A stretch of 64,000 bases of DNA from CAVTLG01 sp963802635 (GCA_963802635.1 CAWDJJ010000002.1:620001-684000), one strand, 5' to 3'; counted from the stretch's first letter, positions 53,473-62,908 are shown. Numbers and translations: made by a program. The notes: generated by a model not told the origin, from the letters alone.

Positions 53473-54321
53473 TTGAAAATATCCTGGTTTCGCACGCACA
53501 TTCGTCTGACTGTGATCGTAGTAAGTATCACACTCTTACTAGCGGCGAGTGTTATCGTTTTTGCAGGGTACCTGCCGTTCACACATGCGTCTGTCCCAGC
53601 AACAGGTGGAGCGAGTACAGATAGTTGGGCGGGCAATGAAGCAGACGCAGCACCTGGGACATACACCACTGTATCCATGCAATTTACTGTGCCCACTATT
53701 ACCGGCTCACCGGGAGATACTGTCTCTGTATGGGCTGGCCTCGGCGGTGGCCCGAGTGTTCCCAGTTCGGCCACCCTGGTACAAGCCGGTGTTGATTTAT
53801 ACGTCGATAGCACCGGACAGCAGACCAACATTGCCTGGTGGGACGTTCCCTCTGCGTATCCTTCTGAGCAGACCATATCGCAGCCGGGAGCTATCAACGC
53901 TGGTGACACCATTGACGTGACCGTCGCCTCAAACTGGCTCGGAAGTAACGCCGATAGCTTCTCAATCACTGATGAGGCAACTGGACAGACTTACGCCCCT
54001 CACTCTTTAACAAACAGCGCTGTTTCCGACGGTGCGACAGCCGAATGCATTGTTGCAAGGCCTGGCGCTGCGGGCTTGGCCGAGTTCAATTCACCATCAA
54101 ATACGCTCAATATTAACAATTGCCTCGTTTATACAGATGCCAACAATTCGGCAACAGGCATTGGCAATGTTCCTCATAGCTCCGATACGATGTCGAATAG
54201 CGACGGCACCGAGGCAGCGGCTCCCGGAGCTATCAGCGATGATGGGAATAGTTTCCCTGTCAACTGGTACAGCGCAGGGACTCCTAGCACTCCACTTCCT
54301 ACTATCATCGCCACACCCTGA
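53473..54321 (+). CDS. Secreted G1-family (glutamic) peptidase paralogue 2
   Basis: 282 residues from a TTG, same leader as paralogue 1. After the signal peptide come SWAGNEADA, SVWAGLGGG, LVQAGVDLYV with the catalytic Gln, WWDVPSAYP, VTVASNWLGS, and GATAEC with the catalytic Glu, so the active-site pair is complete. It lacks part of the WWEV loop and has a Pro-rich C-terminus. Likely an extracellular acid peptidase. Confidence 0.82.
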   Translation: MKISWFRTHIRLTVIVVSITLLLAASVIVFAGYLPFTHASVPATGGASTDSWAGNEADAAPGTYTTVSMQFTVPTITGSPGDTVSVWAGLGGGPSVPSSATLVQAGVDLYVDSTGQQTNIAWWDVPSAYPSEQTISQPGAINAGDTIDVTVASNWLGSNADSFSITDEATGQTYAPHSLTNSAVSDGATAECIVARPGAAGLAEFNSPSNTLNINNCLVYTDANNSATGIGNVPHSSDTMSNSDGTEAAAPGAISDDGNSFPVNWYSAGTPSTPLPTIIATP

Positions 54322-54350
54322 TAAAGGAGGACTGGCAAAAGGGAAAGTTA

Positions 54351-54379
54351 GAAGGCACCTCTGAACTGAGAGTGCCTTC
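54351..54379 (+). terminator. Hairpin after peptidase paralogue 2
   Basis: GAAGGCAC pairs with GTGCCTTC, followed by a T-rich GTTCTTTG. Probable intrinsic terminator. Confidence 0.55.
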
Positions 54380-54387
54380 GTTCTTTG

Positions 54388-54559
54388 TCGTCCTTGCTCG
54401 ACTGTACCTAATCAGGTGACTGCTACTCTCTTTTTGTCCCTAGATCCACCTGGATGGTGGCTCTTCTTTCCTCATCGTCCCTGCTCGACTGTACCTAATC
54501 AGGTAACTGCTACTCTCTTTTTGTCCCTGGATTCACCTGGATGGTGGCTCTTCTTTCCT
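54388..54559 (+). repeat. Tandemly duplicated 85-base leader segment
   Basis: 54388-54472 and 54475-54559 match with only a few differences (TGTACCTAATCAGGT, TTTTTGTCCCT, CACCTGGATGGTGGCTC). The leader was doubled without a gene, so three genes have four leader copies. Confidence 0.75.
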
Positions 54560-54634
54560 CTAGGCTAGAGAAGGCAACCAATTGTATTGTCTTGTATTGG
54601 AGCTATCTTCTTCGGAGAGAAGGGAAGGAACAAG

Positions 54635-55465
54635 ATGTTAAAAATGTCCTGGTTCCGTACGCACATTCGTCTTACTGTAGCCGTAGTAAGTACCATGCTC
54701 TTACTAGCTACAACCGTTACCATTTTTGCAGGGCATCTGCCATTCACACATGCAGCCATCCCACCAACAGGTGGAGAGAACACATATGATTGGGCAGGCT
54801 ATGAAGCAGACGCAGCACGCGGGACATATACTACCGCATCCATACAATTTAACGTGCCCACTATTACTGGCTCTGAGGGAGATGTTGTCTCTATATGGGC
54901 TGGCCTCGGCGGCGATTCAGGTATTACCATGCCAGTCACACTGGTGCAAGCTGGCATTGGCTCAATGCTTGATCAATATGGAAATCAGATCAACACCCCC
55001 TTCTGGGAAGTCAGACCCTCTGTTAGTCACCAAACTATGCCAATGGGAACCATCAACACTGGTGACACCATTGACGTGACTGTCGCCTCAAACTGGCTCG
55101 GCAGTGGTGCCGATGTCTTCTCGATCACCGATGAGACAACCAATGACTCCTACACCACTCCCCCTGTACCATACACGACAGTTCTTTCCGACAGTGCCAC
55201 AGCCGAATGCACTGTGGAATATCCACAGGTCGGCGGCGGTACGACGCACCATTTTGCCGAGATCAATCGACCATCACATACACTCAACATCGATAATTGT
55301 ACGGTTGGCACAAATGCAGACAACTCGGCAACAGGGATTGGCAATGTTCCTCATCGCTACCAGATCATACGGGATAGGAACAGCTTGACCGAGATGGCCG
55401 CACCCGGACTTATCAGCGATGATGGGAATAGTTTCCCTGTCTATTGGTACAGCACAGATCTATAG
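54635..55465 (+). CDS. Secreted G1-family (glutamic) peptidase paralogue 3
   Basis: 276 residues; ATG directly after GGAAGGAACAAG. Signal peptide, then DWAGYEADAARGTY, SIWAGLGGD, LVQAGIGSML with the catalytic Gln, FWEVRPS, VTVASNWLGSGADVF and SATAECTVEYP with the catalytic Glu. Active-site pair intact. It is closest to paralogue 1 in loop sequences and to paralogue 2 in the SNWLG region, which suggests recombination among copies. Confidence 0.82.
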   Translation: MLKMSWFRTHIRLTVAVVSTMLLLATTVTIFAGHLPFTHAAIPPTGGENTYDWAGYEADAARGTYTTASIQFNVPTITGSEGDVVSIWAGLGGDSGITMPVTLVQAGIGSMLDQYGNQINTPFWEVRPSVSHQTMPMGTINTGDTIDVTVASNWLGSGADVFSITDETTNDSYTTPPVPYTTVLSDSATAECTVEYPQVGGGTTHHFAEINRPSHTLNIDNCTVGTNADNSATGIGNVPHRYQIIRDRNSLTEMAAPGLISDDGNSFPVYWYSTDL

Positions 55466-55567
55466 AGACAACGCAAGGAAAAAGCTGGGAGGCTAAAGTT
55501 TGCGCAGAGATTGCGCAAGAGCCATGTAGGGATTTCTCTATCACGCATGTCCATGGCTATATCCAAT

Positions 55568-56431
55568 CTACGCAGTTTGGCAGACAAAGACGGCAATTTC
55601 TGGCCGACAATTCAGACGTATACGCGGCGGCCCCACCATACCCAGGCCACGATTCGTATAATGTTGCAACTCCTTTGTCCGATACATACCAACGCGATAC
55701 TTGCGAGCTAACAACGGCACCTGGATCGGGCCAGCAAAGGGCAACCGAACCTGCCCACCGTGTGAATGCCCGGACAACTGTAAATCGCAACGCCCATTGG
55801 CTGCCACAACATCCGCAAAATCTGGCTCGTGCACGAGTAAAACAGCCGTTCCAGTAGCGGGCAGTGCGTCTGTTAAATGCTTGAGAGTGTCCGCATATGA
55901 CCAGATATCTGGCCTGGTAGCCGAGGTCATCCAGATATCATCCATGCCCACAATATGTAAAGTGGCGTCCTGACGCCGCAATGTATATGTCTCATTTTTC
56001 AGATCACGAATACAGTTGTCGCGCAGCAGAGCACGAATCTCGGCAGGTCCATGCCAGACATCATGATTGCCCAGTACCGCACATACACCATCCGTGGCCT
56101 GTAAATACCGCAGCGCACTCAGTGTATGAGCTGAGCTGGGCAATAGTTTCGTTACAAAGTCGCCGGTAATCACGATCAAGTCTGGTTTTTGCGCATTCAC
56201 AAGATCGACAATCTGTGCCAGGCGCTCAAAAGTCATCCAGGTCTCATCTGTATGCAAATCTGTAATATGCACAATGCGATAACCGCGAAACGCGGGATGC
56301 AAGCGCGGCAGATGGATGGCTATCGTGTTTACTTCTATCCACGCTGGCTCAATAGCAGAGGCATACGCTATCATTCCGCCACCAACAAGAGCCATACCAG
56401 CAGCCGCTAGCAGAGCATTACGGATAAACAT
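55568..56431 (-). CDS. Metallophosphoesterase with N-terminal membrane anchor
   Basis: 287 residues. The full calcineurin-like set is present: DLHTD near 57, GDFV near 91, GNHD near 121, LLVHEPD, and GHSHGGQ near 227. One N-terminal hydrophobic segment would place the domain outside, as in YaeI/YkuE-type enzymes that act on lipids or phosphodiesters. Substrate unknown. Convergent with the peptidase cluster. Confidence 0.88.
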   Translation of the reverse strand: MFIRNALLAAAGMALVGGGMIAYASAIEPAWIEVNTIAIHLPRLHPAFRGYRIVHITDLHTDETWMTFERLAQIVDLVNAQKPDLIVITGDFVTKLLPSSAHTLSALRYLQATDGVCAVLGNHDVWHGPAEIRALLRDNCIRDLKNETYTLRRQDATLHIVGMDDIWMTSATRPDIWSYADTLKHLTDALPATGTAVLLVHEPDFADVVAANGRCDLQLSGHSHGGQVRLPFAGPIQVPLLARKYRVGMYRTKELQHYTNRGLGMVGPPRIRLNCRPEIAVFVCQTA

Positions 56432-56659
56432 TCATCTTCTCAATTTCTCTATTTTTCCATACAGCGCCATCGTTTAAAGCAAAAGCCCCAAACAGATGTG
56501 CTTCCCAAAATGCACGTAAAAGATATGCGAGTAAAGACGCTCTCAAGCATCTCAGTTTAATCTACACGGCTAAGTATAGCAAACTCATGTTTGAAAATAT
56601 AGCAGTTTTAGAGACTTTTTACATTGGCTCATTATGTACATAGTTTACTTTAAAATGAC

Positions 56660-56689
56660 TTGACATCTCAGCCATAGTTCCGCTAGAAT
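56660..56689 (+). promoter_or_regulatory. Promoter of the ABC exporter gene
   Basis: TTGACA, 18 bases, TAGAAT, about 85 bases before the ATG. Confidence 0.65.
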
Positions 56690-56740
56690 GATCCACAGTG
56701 GGGAACGTGAGCGCTGGCATCAGATTTTCTTTCTCCCTTC

Positions 56741-56761
56741 GATCCGTTTGAGGATACTGCA
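56741..56761 (+). repeat. 21-base repeat, second copy
   Basis: Identical to 39352-39372. Here it lies in the 5' leader, ending 12 bases before the start codon. Confidence 0.6.
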
Positions 56762-56773
56762 CTGGAGTTCTTT

Positions 56774-58633
56774 ATGCGTCATCCGTTCCCTTCTTCACGT
56801 ACGAGCAGGGATGATCAGCCACAGGAAAAATTCAGTCTGCATAAGGTGCTAACCTCGCTGGCAGGTTTACCACGTGTGGCACGCCTGGTCTGGGAAGCAG
56901 CTCCTCCACTGATGCTTGGCATGGCCTTCTTTACTCTGCTGAGTGCATTTACGCCCCTGGCTAGCACGCTGATTACCGGCGAACTCATCGATGCCGCTAT
57001 CGAAGGCTATACGCATGGCACAATTACCCCCATCTGGCTCCCTGTCATTTTGCAATTGTCTGTGAACCTGCTCAATCGTTTCTTTACAGCAATAAAGACG
57101 CTGCTACAGGCTCTTTTACAGGATCGTGTAGCGCACCATATTCAATTGAAGATTTTACATAAAGCCAACACACTGGACCTCTCTTTCTTTGAAAATGCAG
57201 AGTTCTATGATACGTTACGTCGTGCCTCGCAAGAGTCGAACAGCAGGCCCATGGCGATGATTTCGCAGACATTCTCACTTTGTGGTACCTTCATCAGTCT
57301 ACTCACCATGCTCGGTCTTCTGGTCCATCTGGCATGGTGGTTAGCGCTGGTAGCTCTGATAGTGCCTATCCCTTCATTTATCGCCAGCAGCCGCTATAGC
57401 TTGCGCGGTTATTGGACCATGTTCCGACAATCAGCCGAAAAGCGCCTGCAAATGTATATTGTCAATATCATGACAACGGATGATTTTAATAAAGAGATCA
57501 AGCTTTTCGGCCTTGGACACTTCTTCATCGAGCGTTATAACGAGCTGGAAGAAACTTTCTATGCAGAGAATAAGCGTCTACAAATTTCGCAGAATGTGAG
57601 CAACTTTCTCTGGTCTATGCTCTCGATTGTCGCCAACTCCAGTATCTACCTGTATGTCGCGTTGCAAGCGGTGCAACATCGTATCTCTATCGGCTCACTC
57701 ACACGTTATGCCCAGGCAGTCAATCAGACGGGACAGTATTTTCAGAACGTCCTGGATGGCATCTCGAACACCTATGAAAATAATCTCTACATTAACACGT
57801 TGTTCGATTTTCTCGCCTATGAACCAAAAATTGCTACACCTGCGCATCCAATATCCATTGAGGTCTCACCAGATACCAGAGGACTGGATATCGAATTTCG
57901 TCATGTCAGTTTCACCTACCCCGACAAGCCCCAGCCCGCGTTGAAAGATGTCAGCTTTAAACTACGCGCTGGTGAAACTATCGCGCTGGTAGGTCGCAAC
58001 GGGGCTGGCAAAACGACGCTCGTTAAGTTGCTTACACGCCTCTACGATCCCGATGAAGGGGAGATCCTCGTTGGCGGTCGCAACATCAAGGACTATGATC
58101 TTCAGGAACTGCGCGAACATATCGGCGTCATCTTTCAAGACTATGTGAAATATTATCTGAATGCGCGCGAGAACATTGGCGTTGGTCGCGTCCAGGAAGT
58201 GGAGAATCTTGAGCTGGTGACTGCCGCTGCCCATAAAAGCGGTGCAAATACGGTCATCGAGCGCCTTGCGGAGGGCTATGACTCGATGCTCGGACGCTGG
58301 TTTAAAAAGGGTGTACAGCTCAGCGGCGGAGAATGGCAAAAGGTGGCGCTGGCGCGCGCCTTTATGCGCGATGCCCGTATCTTGATTCTGGATGAACCCA
58401 CGAGCGCACTTGACGCTCAGGCCGAATATGACGTCTTCACCAGCTTCCGCCAGCTTACCGCAGGGAAAACGGCTATCTTCATCAGCCACCGCTTCAGTAC
58501 TGTACGCCTGGCTGATTTCATCATTGTGATCGAAAATGGCGTCGTCGTCGAAAGTGGCTCGCATGATGAATTGATAACCGTAGATGGTCGCTACGCCGAA
58601 CTCTTCAATCTCCAAGCCGAAGCCTATCGCTAA
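56774..58633 (+). CDS. ABC exporter, fused membrane and ATPase domains
   Basis: 619 residues. About six membrane helices in the first 330 residues, then a complete ATPase: GRNGAGKTTLVKLL (near 412), IFQDYVKYYLNA as Q-loop, LSGGEWQKVALARAFM, ILILDEPTSALD and the switch His in ISHRFS. Such half-transporters pair to export lipids, peptides or drugs. The MarR-type gene downstream has its own promoter but might also be linked. Confidence 0.92.
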   Translation: MRHPFPSSRTSRDDQPQEKFSLHKVLTSLAGLPRVARLVWEAAPPLMLGMAFFTLLSAFTPLASTLITGELIDAAIEGYTHGTITPIWLPVILQLSVNLLNRFFTAIKTLLQALLQDRVAHHIQLKILHKANTLDLSFFENAEFYDTLRRASQESNSRPMAMISQTFSLCGTFISLLTMLGLLVHLAWWLALVALIVPIPSFIASSRYSLRGYWTMFRQSAEKRLQMYIVNIMTTDDFNKEIKLFGLGHFFIERYNELEETFYAENKRLQISQNVSNFLWSMLSIVANSSIYLYVALQAVQHRISIGSLTRYAQAVNQTGQYFQNVLDGISNTYENNLYINTLFDFLAYEPKIATPAHPISIEVSPDTRGLDIEFRHVSFTYPDKPQPALKDVSFKLRAGETIALVGRNGAGKTTLVKLLTRLYDPDEGEILVGGRNIKDYDLQELREHIGVIFQDYVKYYLNARENIGVGRVQEVENLELVTAAAHKSGANTVIERLAEGYDSMLGRWFKKGVQLSGGEWQKVALARAFMRDARILILDEPTSALDAQAEYDVFTSFRQLTAGKTAIFISHRFSTVRLADFIIVIENGVVVESGSHDELITVDGRYAELFNLQAEAYR

Positions 58634-58651
58634 TAGCAAGATCAACAGAAC

Positions 58652-58681
58652 TTGACATCTCTGACAGTTTAGTGCTAAACT
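58652..58681 (+). promoter_or_regulatory. marR promoter with overlapping operator
   Basis: TTGACA, 18 bases, TAAACT. The palindrome AGTTTAG-tg-CTAAACT (58666-58681) covers the -10. It recurs ahead of the dioxygenase gene, pointing to autorepression by the MarR protein. Confidence 0.75.
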
Positions 58682-58720
58682 CTCACTAAGAAGCAAGGCA
58701 TGGCAAGGAGGAAACGAGAG

Positions 58721-59134
58721 ATGCTTCAACCATCGGTTCTTGCCTGGTTACGACTTTACCGCGTCGTCCAGAAAATTGATCGCCTGCAAAGCACGCACCT
58801 GCGTTCCTGGGGCCTGAATATAGCCCAGTTCGACGTCCTGGCGCGTGTTGGTGCGACCAGTGGACTGACTCAACAAGAACTCGCCGATAGCCTCCTGGTA
58901 ACAAAGGGCAATATTTCTCAGTTGCTCGACCGCCTGGAACAGCAAGGGCTGCTCAGGCGCTGCCAGGATAGGCGAAACAATAGCTTGATACTCACTGAGA
59001 AGGGGCAAGAGTTGCATGATCGCGTCGTACCGGCACATGAACAATTGATCGCGCAAGAGCTTTCCGTTCTTTCTTCGTCCGAGACAGCCGAATTGCAGCG
59101 CCTGCTCCGTAAGCTGGATCACGCGTTGCATTAA
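58721..59134 (+). CDS. MarR-family transcriptional repressor
   Basis: 137 residues from the ATG behind AAGGAGGAAACGAGAG; an ATG at 58700 is an alternative. Winged-helix core: LNIAQFDVLARVGATSGLTQQELADSLLVTKGNISQLLDRLEQQGLLRRCQDRRNNS, with the MarR wing. Its gene is flanked on both sides by the same palindrome. The neighbouring ring-cleaving dioxygenase makes it look like MhqR, the quinone-sensing regulator of Bacillus. Confidence 0.88.
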   Translation: MLQPSVLAWLRLYRVVQKIDRLQSTHLRSWGLNIAQFDVLARVGATSGLTQQELADSLLVTKGNISQLLDRLEQQGLLRRCQDRRNNSLILTEKGQELHDRVVPAHEQLIAQELSVLSSSETAELQRLLRKLDHALH

Positions 59135-59171
59135 AGTCTTTTTTATAAATGTAAGGCAATATGAGCATATA

Positions 59172-59187
59172 AGTTTAGTGCTAAATT
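59172..59187 (+). promoter_or_regulatory. Second MarR-type operator, before the dioxygenase gene
   Basis: AGTTTAG-tg-CTAAATT, one mismatch from the perfect palindrome at 58666-58681, 37 bases before the start codon. Confidence 0.7.
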
Positions 59188-59223
59188 ATGATAATTATAA
59201 AGAGAAAGATCAGAAGGAGCAAA

Positions 59224-60207
59224 ATGATACAATTGGGTGGTCTCCATCATGTCACCGCCATCACCGGAGATGTTTCCGTCAACGTTGCGTTTTACACCCA
59301 GATTCTCGGCCTGCATCTCGTCAAGAAGACTGTCAATCAGGATGATGTTTCAGCGTATCATGTTTTCTACGGCGATGAAACTGGCAATCCCGGCACAGAA
59401 TTAACGTTTTTTGACTGGCCGACAACCGGTCTCAATCACGCTGGAGCCGGTACGATCCTGGCTATCGCCTTTGGTGTCACTGGTCGCGGGGCCTTAGAGT
59501 GGTGGGCACAACGCTTCGATAGCTTTAAAGTCTCTCACGATGGCATTCAACAGCGAGGAGAAGATGGGAGAGATGTACTAGCTTTCCGTGATCCTGAGGG
59601 CCAGCGTCTTGAGTTGGTTGATGACAAGGGACGTTTGCAAATTCGCCCGTGGAAGGATAGTCCCGTTCCGCCTGAGATGGCGATCCATGGCATGTATGCA
59701 GTAAGGCTCATCGAGAGCAGACTTAATCCCACAGCCAGCTTCCTGACCGAGACGCTCGCTTTCCGCCAGACCGGAACCTATCAGTCCGAGCAGCAGAGCA
59801 CGGTGTATGTCTTTGAGGTGGGTCCAGGCGGCCCAGGCACAGAGATCCATCTGGATATCCGCCCGGCCATGCAGCGTGGTCGTCCCGGCATCGGAGGCGT
59901 GCATCATGTCGCCTGGCGCACACCAGATGAAGCGGAACAGGTGCAATGGCGCAACCGCGTTGTCGGGAAAGCAGCCGGTCAGGTAACACCTGTGATTGAT
60001 CGTTTCTACTTCCACTCAGTCTACTTCCATGAGCCGGGCGGTGTCCTCTTCGAAATTGCTACCGATGGCCCTGGCTTCGCCATGGACGAAGATCCTGCAC
60101 ATCTGGGCGAAAGACTGGCTCTACCACCTTTCTTAGAGCTGCAGCGGCATGAGATTGAGGAGAATCTGCGCCCAATCATTCCGTTCAAAATCGCTACATT
60201 ACAATAA
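59224..60207 (+). CDS. Ring-cleaving dioxygenase, VOC (glyoxalase) superfamily, MhqO-like
   Basis: 327 residues from MIQLGGLHHV behind GAAGGAGC. Two VOC modules in tandem: GLHHVTAITGDVSVNVAFY with TVNQDDVSAYHVFYGDETGNPGTELTFF, and GVHHVAWRTPDEAEQ with GVLFEIATDGPGF. The His of GLHHV, His of GVHHV and Glu of LFEIATD are the expected metal ligands. Relatives (MhqA/MhqO) open quinone or hydroquinone rings and are induced by quinones. Downstream of a MarR gene with a shared operator. Confidence 0.87.
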   Translation: MIQLGGLHHVTAITGDVSVNVAFYTQILGLHLVKKTVNQDDVSAYHVFYGDETGNPGTELTFFDWPTTGLNHAGAGTILAIAFGVTGRGALEWWAQRFDSFKVSHDGIQQRGEDGRDVLAFRDPEGQRLELVDDKGRLQIRPWKDSPVPPEMAIHGMYAVRLIESRLNPTASFLTETLAFRQTGTYQSEQQSTVYVFEVGPGGPGTEIHLDIRPAMQRGRPGIGGVHHVAWRTPDEAEQVQWRNRVVGKAAGQVTPVIDRFYFHSVYFHEPGGVLFEIATDGPGFAMDEDPAHLGERLALPPFLELQRHEIEENLRPIIPFKIATLQ

Positions 60208-60493
60208 GCGACGAGATCATACACGGCAGACCAGACCGTACACGCTACGGCCTGGTACCCCACCCAGGCACTCATCAGCGGCCAGATGCCACAGAAGTCT
60301 AGCGCTCGTATCTCGATCAATGACTTGTTGATGGAGTTGTGCTGCCTCTATAATTATTTGTATGATAATAGGTAGTAATATCACGCATAGCATCATTAAC
60401 AATAAGTTAATGATGTGATAGTATATCCTAAAAAAGGAGTAATTGGAACTGGCAGCCTCTCAAACTCAATAGAGGCATGCTAGAGATAGGAAT

Positions 60494-61735
60494 ATGTTGA
60501 AAGATAAAATAGATAGCATTGGAAACTCTTTTAGGGGAAGGTCGGGACGTGGAGTGTTTGCTGCACTTCTGATAGTACTCGGCATTGTAGTGATCAGTTC
60601 CCTACTCTTATGGTCTGGAGTTGTACCACTCCTCCACCACGGGAGTTCGTATACAGGTACAATATCATCATTTACCGATACAACACCTTTACCAGCACCT
60701 GCCACGGCCCCACCGCTTCTACCAGGTGAAACACTCTGGAACGGAGTACCTTCAATGTTGTGGGGATCGAACGATGGACAGGATTGGGATGCAGAGCACA
60801 ACCTGATCACGGAACCTCTTATTCAGCAAGAAACGCGAGCCGATCATCTCGCCCTTCTACGCGTCTGGTTATTCCAGGTAGACTTAGCTTCCAACAAACC
60901 TGAACTAGATACGTATCAACAAAAAAAGATAACTGCTGCAATGGCGACAGGAGCCAGTCTTTTGTGCGAATTGCCGACAGAGAACAGTATGAGCTATGAT
61001 GAACATATGGTTACTCTTTTTAAGGGAGAGTGCAATTACTACGAATTTATGAATGAACCCGACGACGAAGGCATTTCTGTAGCCACCTATGTATCAGACT
61101 GGACAACAGAGATTCCACGACTACGCGCTATTGATCCTCATGCTAAATTCGGCGGACCTGCCTCAGCATCACCGCAGTATACCGACTGTACGTACAGCTT
61201 TGGCCCTACAGTCTGTTATATGCAGAAAGTTCTTCAAGGTATGGCACAGCATAAGGTGCTTCCCGATTTTGTGACATTTCATCAGTACGCATGCTATCAA
61301 GAAGCGCAAGAGAAGTGTCTGGCGAGTACAGGTATTTATGCAGCCGATGTTGCGATGGTCAAGGGATGGCTGACGCAGTACTTTGGAACGGCTGGTACCA
61401 GCATACCAGTAGGCATAACAGAATGGAACGTAGATCCATCAGCGCCCATGCCAAATTACACCAGCAATCCCTGCTGGATGGAGAAGTTTACAAGCGCGTC
61501 CCTGGCAAGTATGGCACAGGCAGGAGTCTCATTCGCGACGCAATATGACTTAGCCAACGCATCAGGATATGGCACAGATGACATGTTTGACGTTGGAAAC
61601 CAGGGAAAAGCGAAGCCACAGTATTATGCCATGCTGCAAGTGATTAGTCGGATCAGTCCGTATGGAACACTGCCGATGCCACAGCTAGATTATACCCAAC
61701 CGGCACATTGCCCAACGGCAACGGCAACAAGCTGA
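60494..61735 (+). CDS. Membrane-anchored glycoside hydrolase-like protein (clan A TIM barrel)
   Basis: 413 residues behind AGGAAT. An N-terminal membrane helix (FAALLIVLGIVVISSLLLWSG) and a Pro/Ala/Thr linker lead to a TIM-barrel with YYEFMNEPDDEG near 180, the NEP acid/base motif, and PVGITEWNVDP near 310, whose Glu is the likely nucleophile. The layout recalls GH39 and relatives; substrate not assignable. It acts outside the cell. Confidence 0.72.
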   Translation: MLKDKIDSIGNSFRGRSGRGVFAALLIVLGIVVISSLLLWSGVVPLLHHGSSYTGTISSFTDTTPLPAPATAPPLLPGETLWNGVPSMLWGSNDGQDWDAEHNLITEPLIQQETRADHLALLRVWLFQVDLASNKPELDTYQQKKITAAMATGASLLCELPTENSMSYDEHMVTLFKGECNYYEFMNEPDDEGISVATYVSDWTTEIPRLRAIDPHAKFGGPASASPQYTDCTYSFGPTVCYMQKVLQGMAQHKVLPDFVTFHQYACYQEAQEKCLASTGIYAADVAMVKGWLTQYFGTAGTSIPVGITEWNVDPSAPMPNYTSNPCWMEKFTSASLASMAQAGVSFATQYDLANASGYGTDDMFDVGNQGKAKPQYYAMLQVISRISPYGTLPMPQLDYTQPAHCPTATATS

Positions 61736-61855
61736 AATCTGCTGCTCTAAGGCAGTCAGCGCAGCAGGCAGGCCTCTCTCCCGGATACTTTTCAAAAAAA
61801 AACTGAGCTTTGTCCGGCAATAATTCACAAACCCTGAGATCTGGTGTGCTTGCTC

Positions 61856-61885
61856 TTGACTTTGTGTATTAGGGCATGCTAATGT
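61856..61885 (+). promoter_or_regulatory. Promoter of the ZIP transporter gene
   Basis: TTGACT, 18 bases, TAATGT; the operator's left arm covers the -10 as in the FTR1 gene. Confidence 0.7.
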
Positions 61886-61918
61886 CTGATCGTAGTAGTA
61901 AGATAGTAGCATGCCCTA
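61870..61918. promoter_or_regulatory. Palindromic operator upstream of ZIP gene, twin of the FTR1 operator
   Basis: TAGGGCATGCTAATGTCT and AGATAGTAGCATGCCCTA are inverted arms with two mismatches around a 13-base centre. Inner dyads ATTAG-N6-CTAAT and AGTAG-N6-CTACT. Arm length, spacing, inner dyads and place relative to the promoter all match 6659-6709. Confidence 0.75.
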
Positions 61919-62015
61919 CTATTTTTGTGAGGATGAGCGTGAAGAAACCATGTGTCCTCCGTTTTCTTTCTCCTCCCATGCTCACGAGAGGAGCGCCCAA
62001 AGAAAGGAAGTATCT

Positions 62016-62870
62016 ATGCCAACGGGAACGATTATCCTCCTGGGGGCCTTCGCCGGACTGACGATTTTTCTGGGGTTACCCCTGGTTTTTCTCAAACAAC
62101 TCCCGCAGGCGCTCAAGATCTTTTTGAATATGCTCGCCACTGGGATCCTGCTTTTCTTGCTCTTTGATGTCTTGAGCAAGGCCAGCGACCCCATCAATGC
62201 CTCCTTAGAGGAGATACGAACACACCATACAGGAACAGGGGTGTTCTGGCTGAATGTCTTCTTGCTTGTCCTCGGTATCGGACTGGGTTCGGTGGGACTG
62301 GTCTATTTTAATCGCTTGGTCTTCGGACAGGGACGCACGCACACTGCTCCGGCTTCGGGCAGTGCTTCTTCTCCTGTGCTCTCGGCTGGTGTTGCCTCTC
62401 TCGCCGAAAAAACAGAGCACGCCCCCCAAACGCTGGCTCTTCTCATTGCCACCGGCATTGGCCTCCACAACTTCTCTGAAGGGCTGGCTATCGGACAGTC
62501 CGCCGCGACAGGGGCCCTCCAACTCGCCATCGTGCTGATTATTGGCTTTGGCTTGCACAATATGACGGAAGGATTTGGGATCGCTGGTCCTCTGAGTGGT
62601 CAGACCGTTTCCTGGAAGTTTTTGGCGCTCTTAGGGTTGATTGGAGGCGGCCCAACCTTCCTGGGAACGATTGTCGGTATCGTCTTCCATTCGCCCCAGG
62701 TGTTCATTCTGTTTCTCGCCCTGGCTGCTGGTGCGATTCTCTACGTCGTCGCCGAATTGCTGGGTCAGGCGAAACGGTTCAGAACTCCTGAAATCGTGAT
62801 GTGGGGCGTCCTGATTGGTTTTCTTCTCGGCTATGTCACCGATCTGATTGTCACCTATGGAGGTGCCTAA
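62016..62870 (+). CDS. ZIP-family metal transporter
   Basis: 284 residues from MPTGTIILLG behind AAAGGAAG; the frame opening at 61911 begins inside the operator. About eight membrane helices. GIGLHNFSEGLAIG and GFGLHNMTEGFGI are the paired His/Glu motifs of helices 4 and 5 that bind metal in ZIP/ZupT transporters. Imports divalent metals (Zn, Fe or Mn). The shared operator with the iron permease favours iron or manganese. Confidence 0.9.
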   Translation: MPTGTIILLGAFAGLTIFLGLPLVFLKQLPQALKIFLNMLATGILLFLLFDVLSKASDPINASLEEIRTHHTGTGVFWLNVFLLVLGIGLGSVGLVYFNRLVFGQGRTHTAPASGSASSPVLSAGVASLAEKTEHAPQTLALLIATGIGLHNFSEGLAIGQSAATGALQLAIVLIIGFGLHNMTEGFGIAGPLSGQTVSWKFLALLGLIGGGPTFLGTIVGIVFHSPQVFILFLALAAGAILYVVAELLGQAKRFRTPEIVMWGVLIGFLLGYVTDLIVTYGGA

Positions 62871-62908
62871 CGCTCGCCTCCAGCCTGTGTTGCAGGCCTT
62901 TGCGGGTC

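Larger units (their letters stand above)
56432..56773. other. Intergenic region with ABC exporter promoter and 21-base repeat
   Basis: AT-rich region between divergent genes; no coding frame. It holds the promoter at 56660-56689 and the repeat at 56741-56761. Confidence 0.5.

Noticed and set aside
60208..60493. Possible small RNA or gene between dioxygenase and hydrolase
   Set aside because: No promoter-hairpin pair or coding frame could be supported.
61911..62015. Upstream start for the ZIP gene
   Set aside because: It begins inside the operator arm and encodes a charged stretch; AAAGGAAG places the start at 62016.
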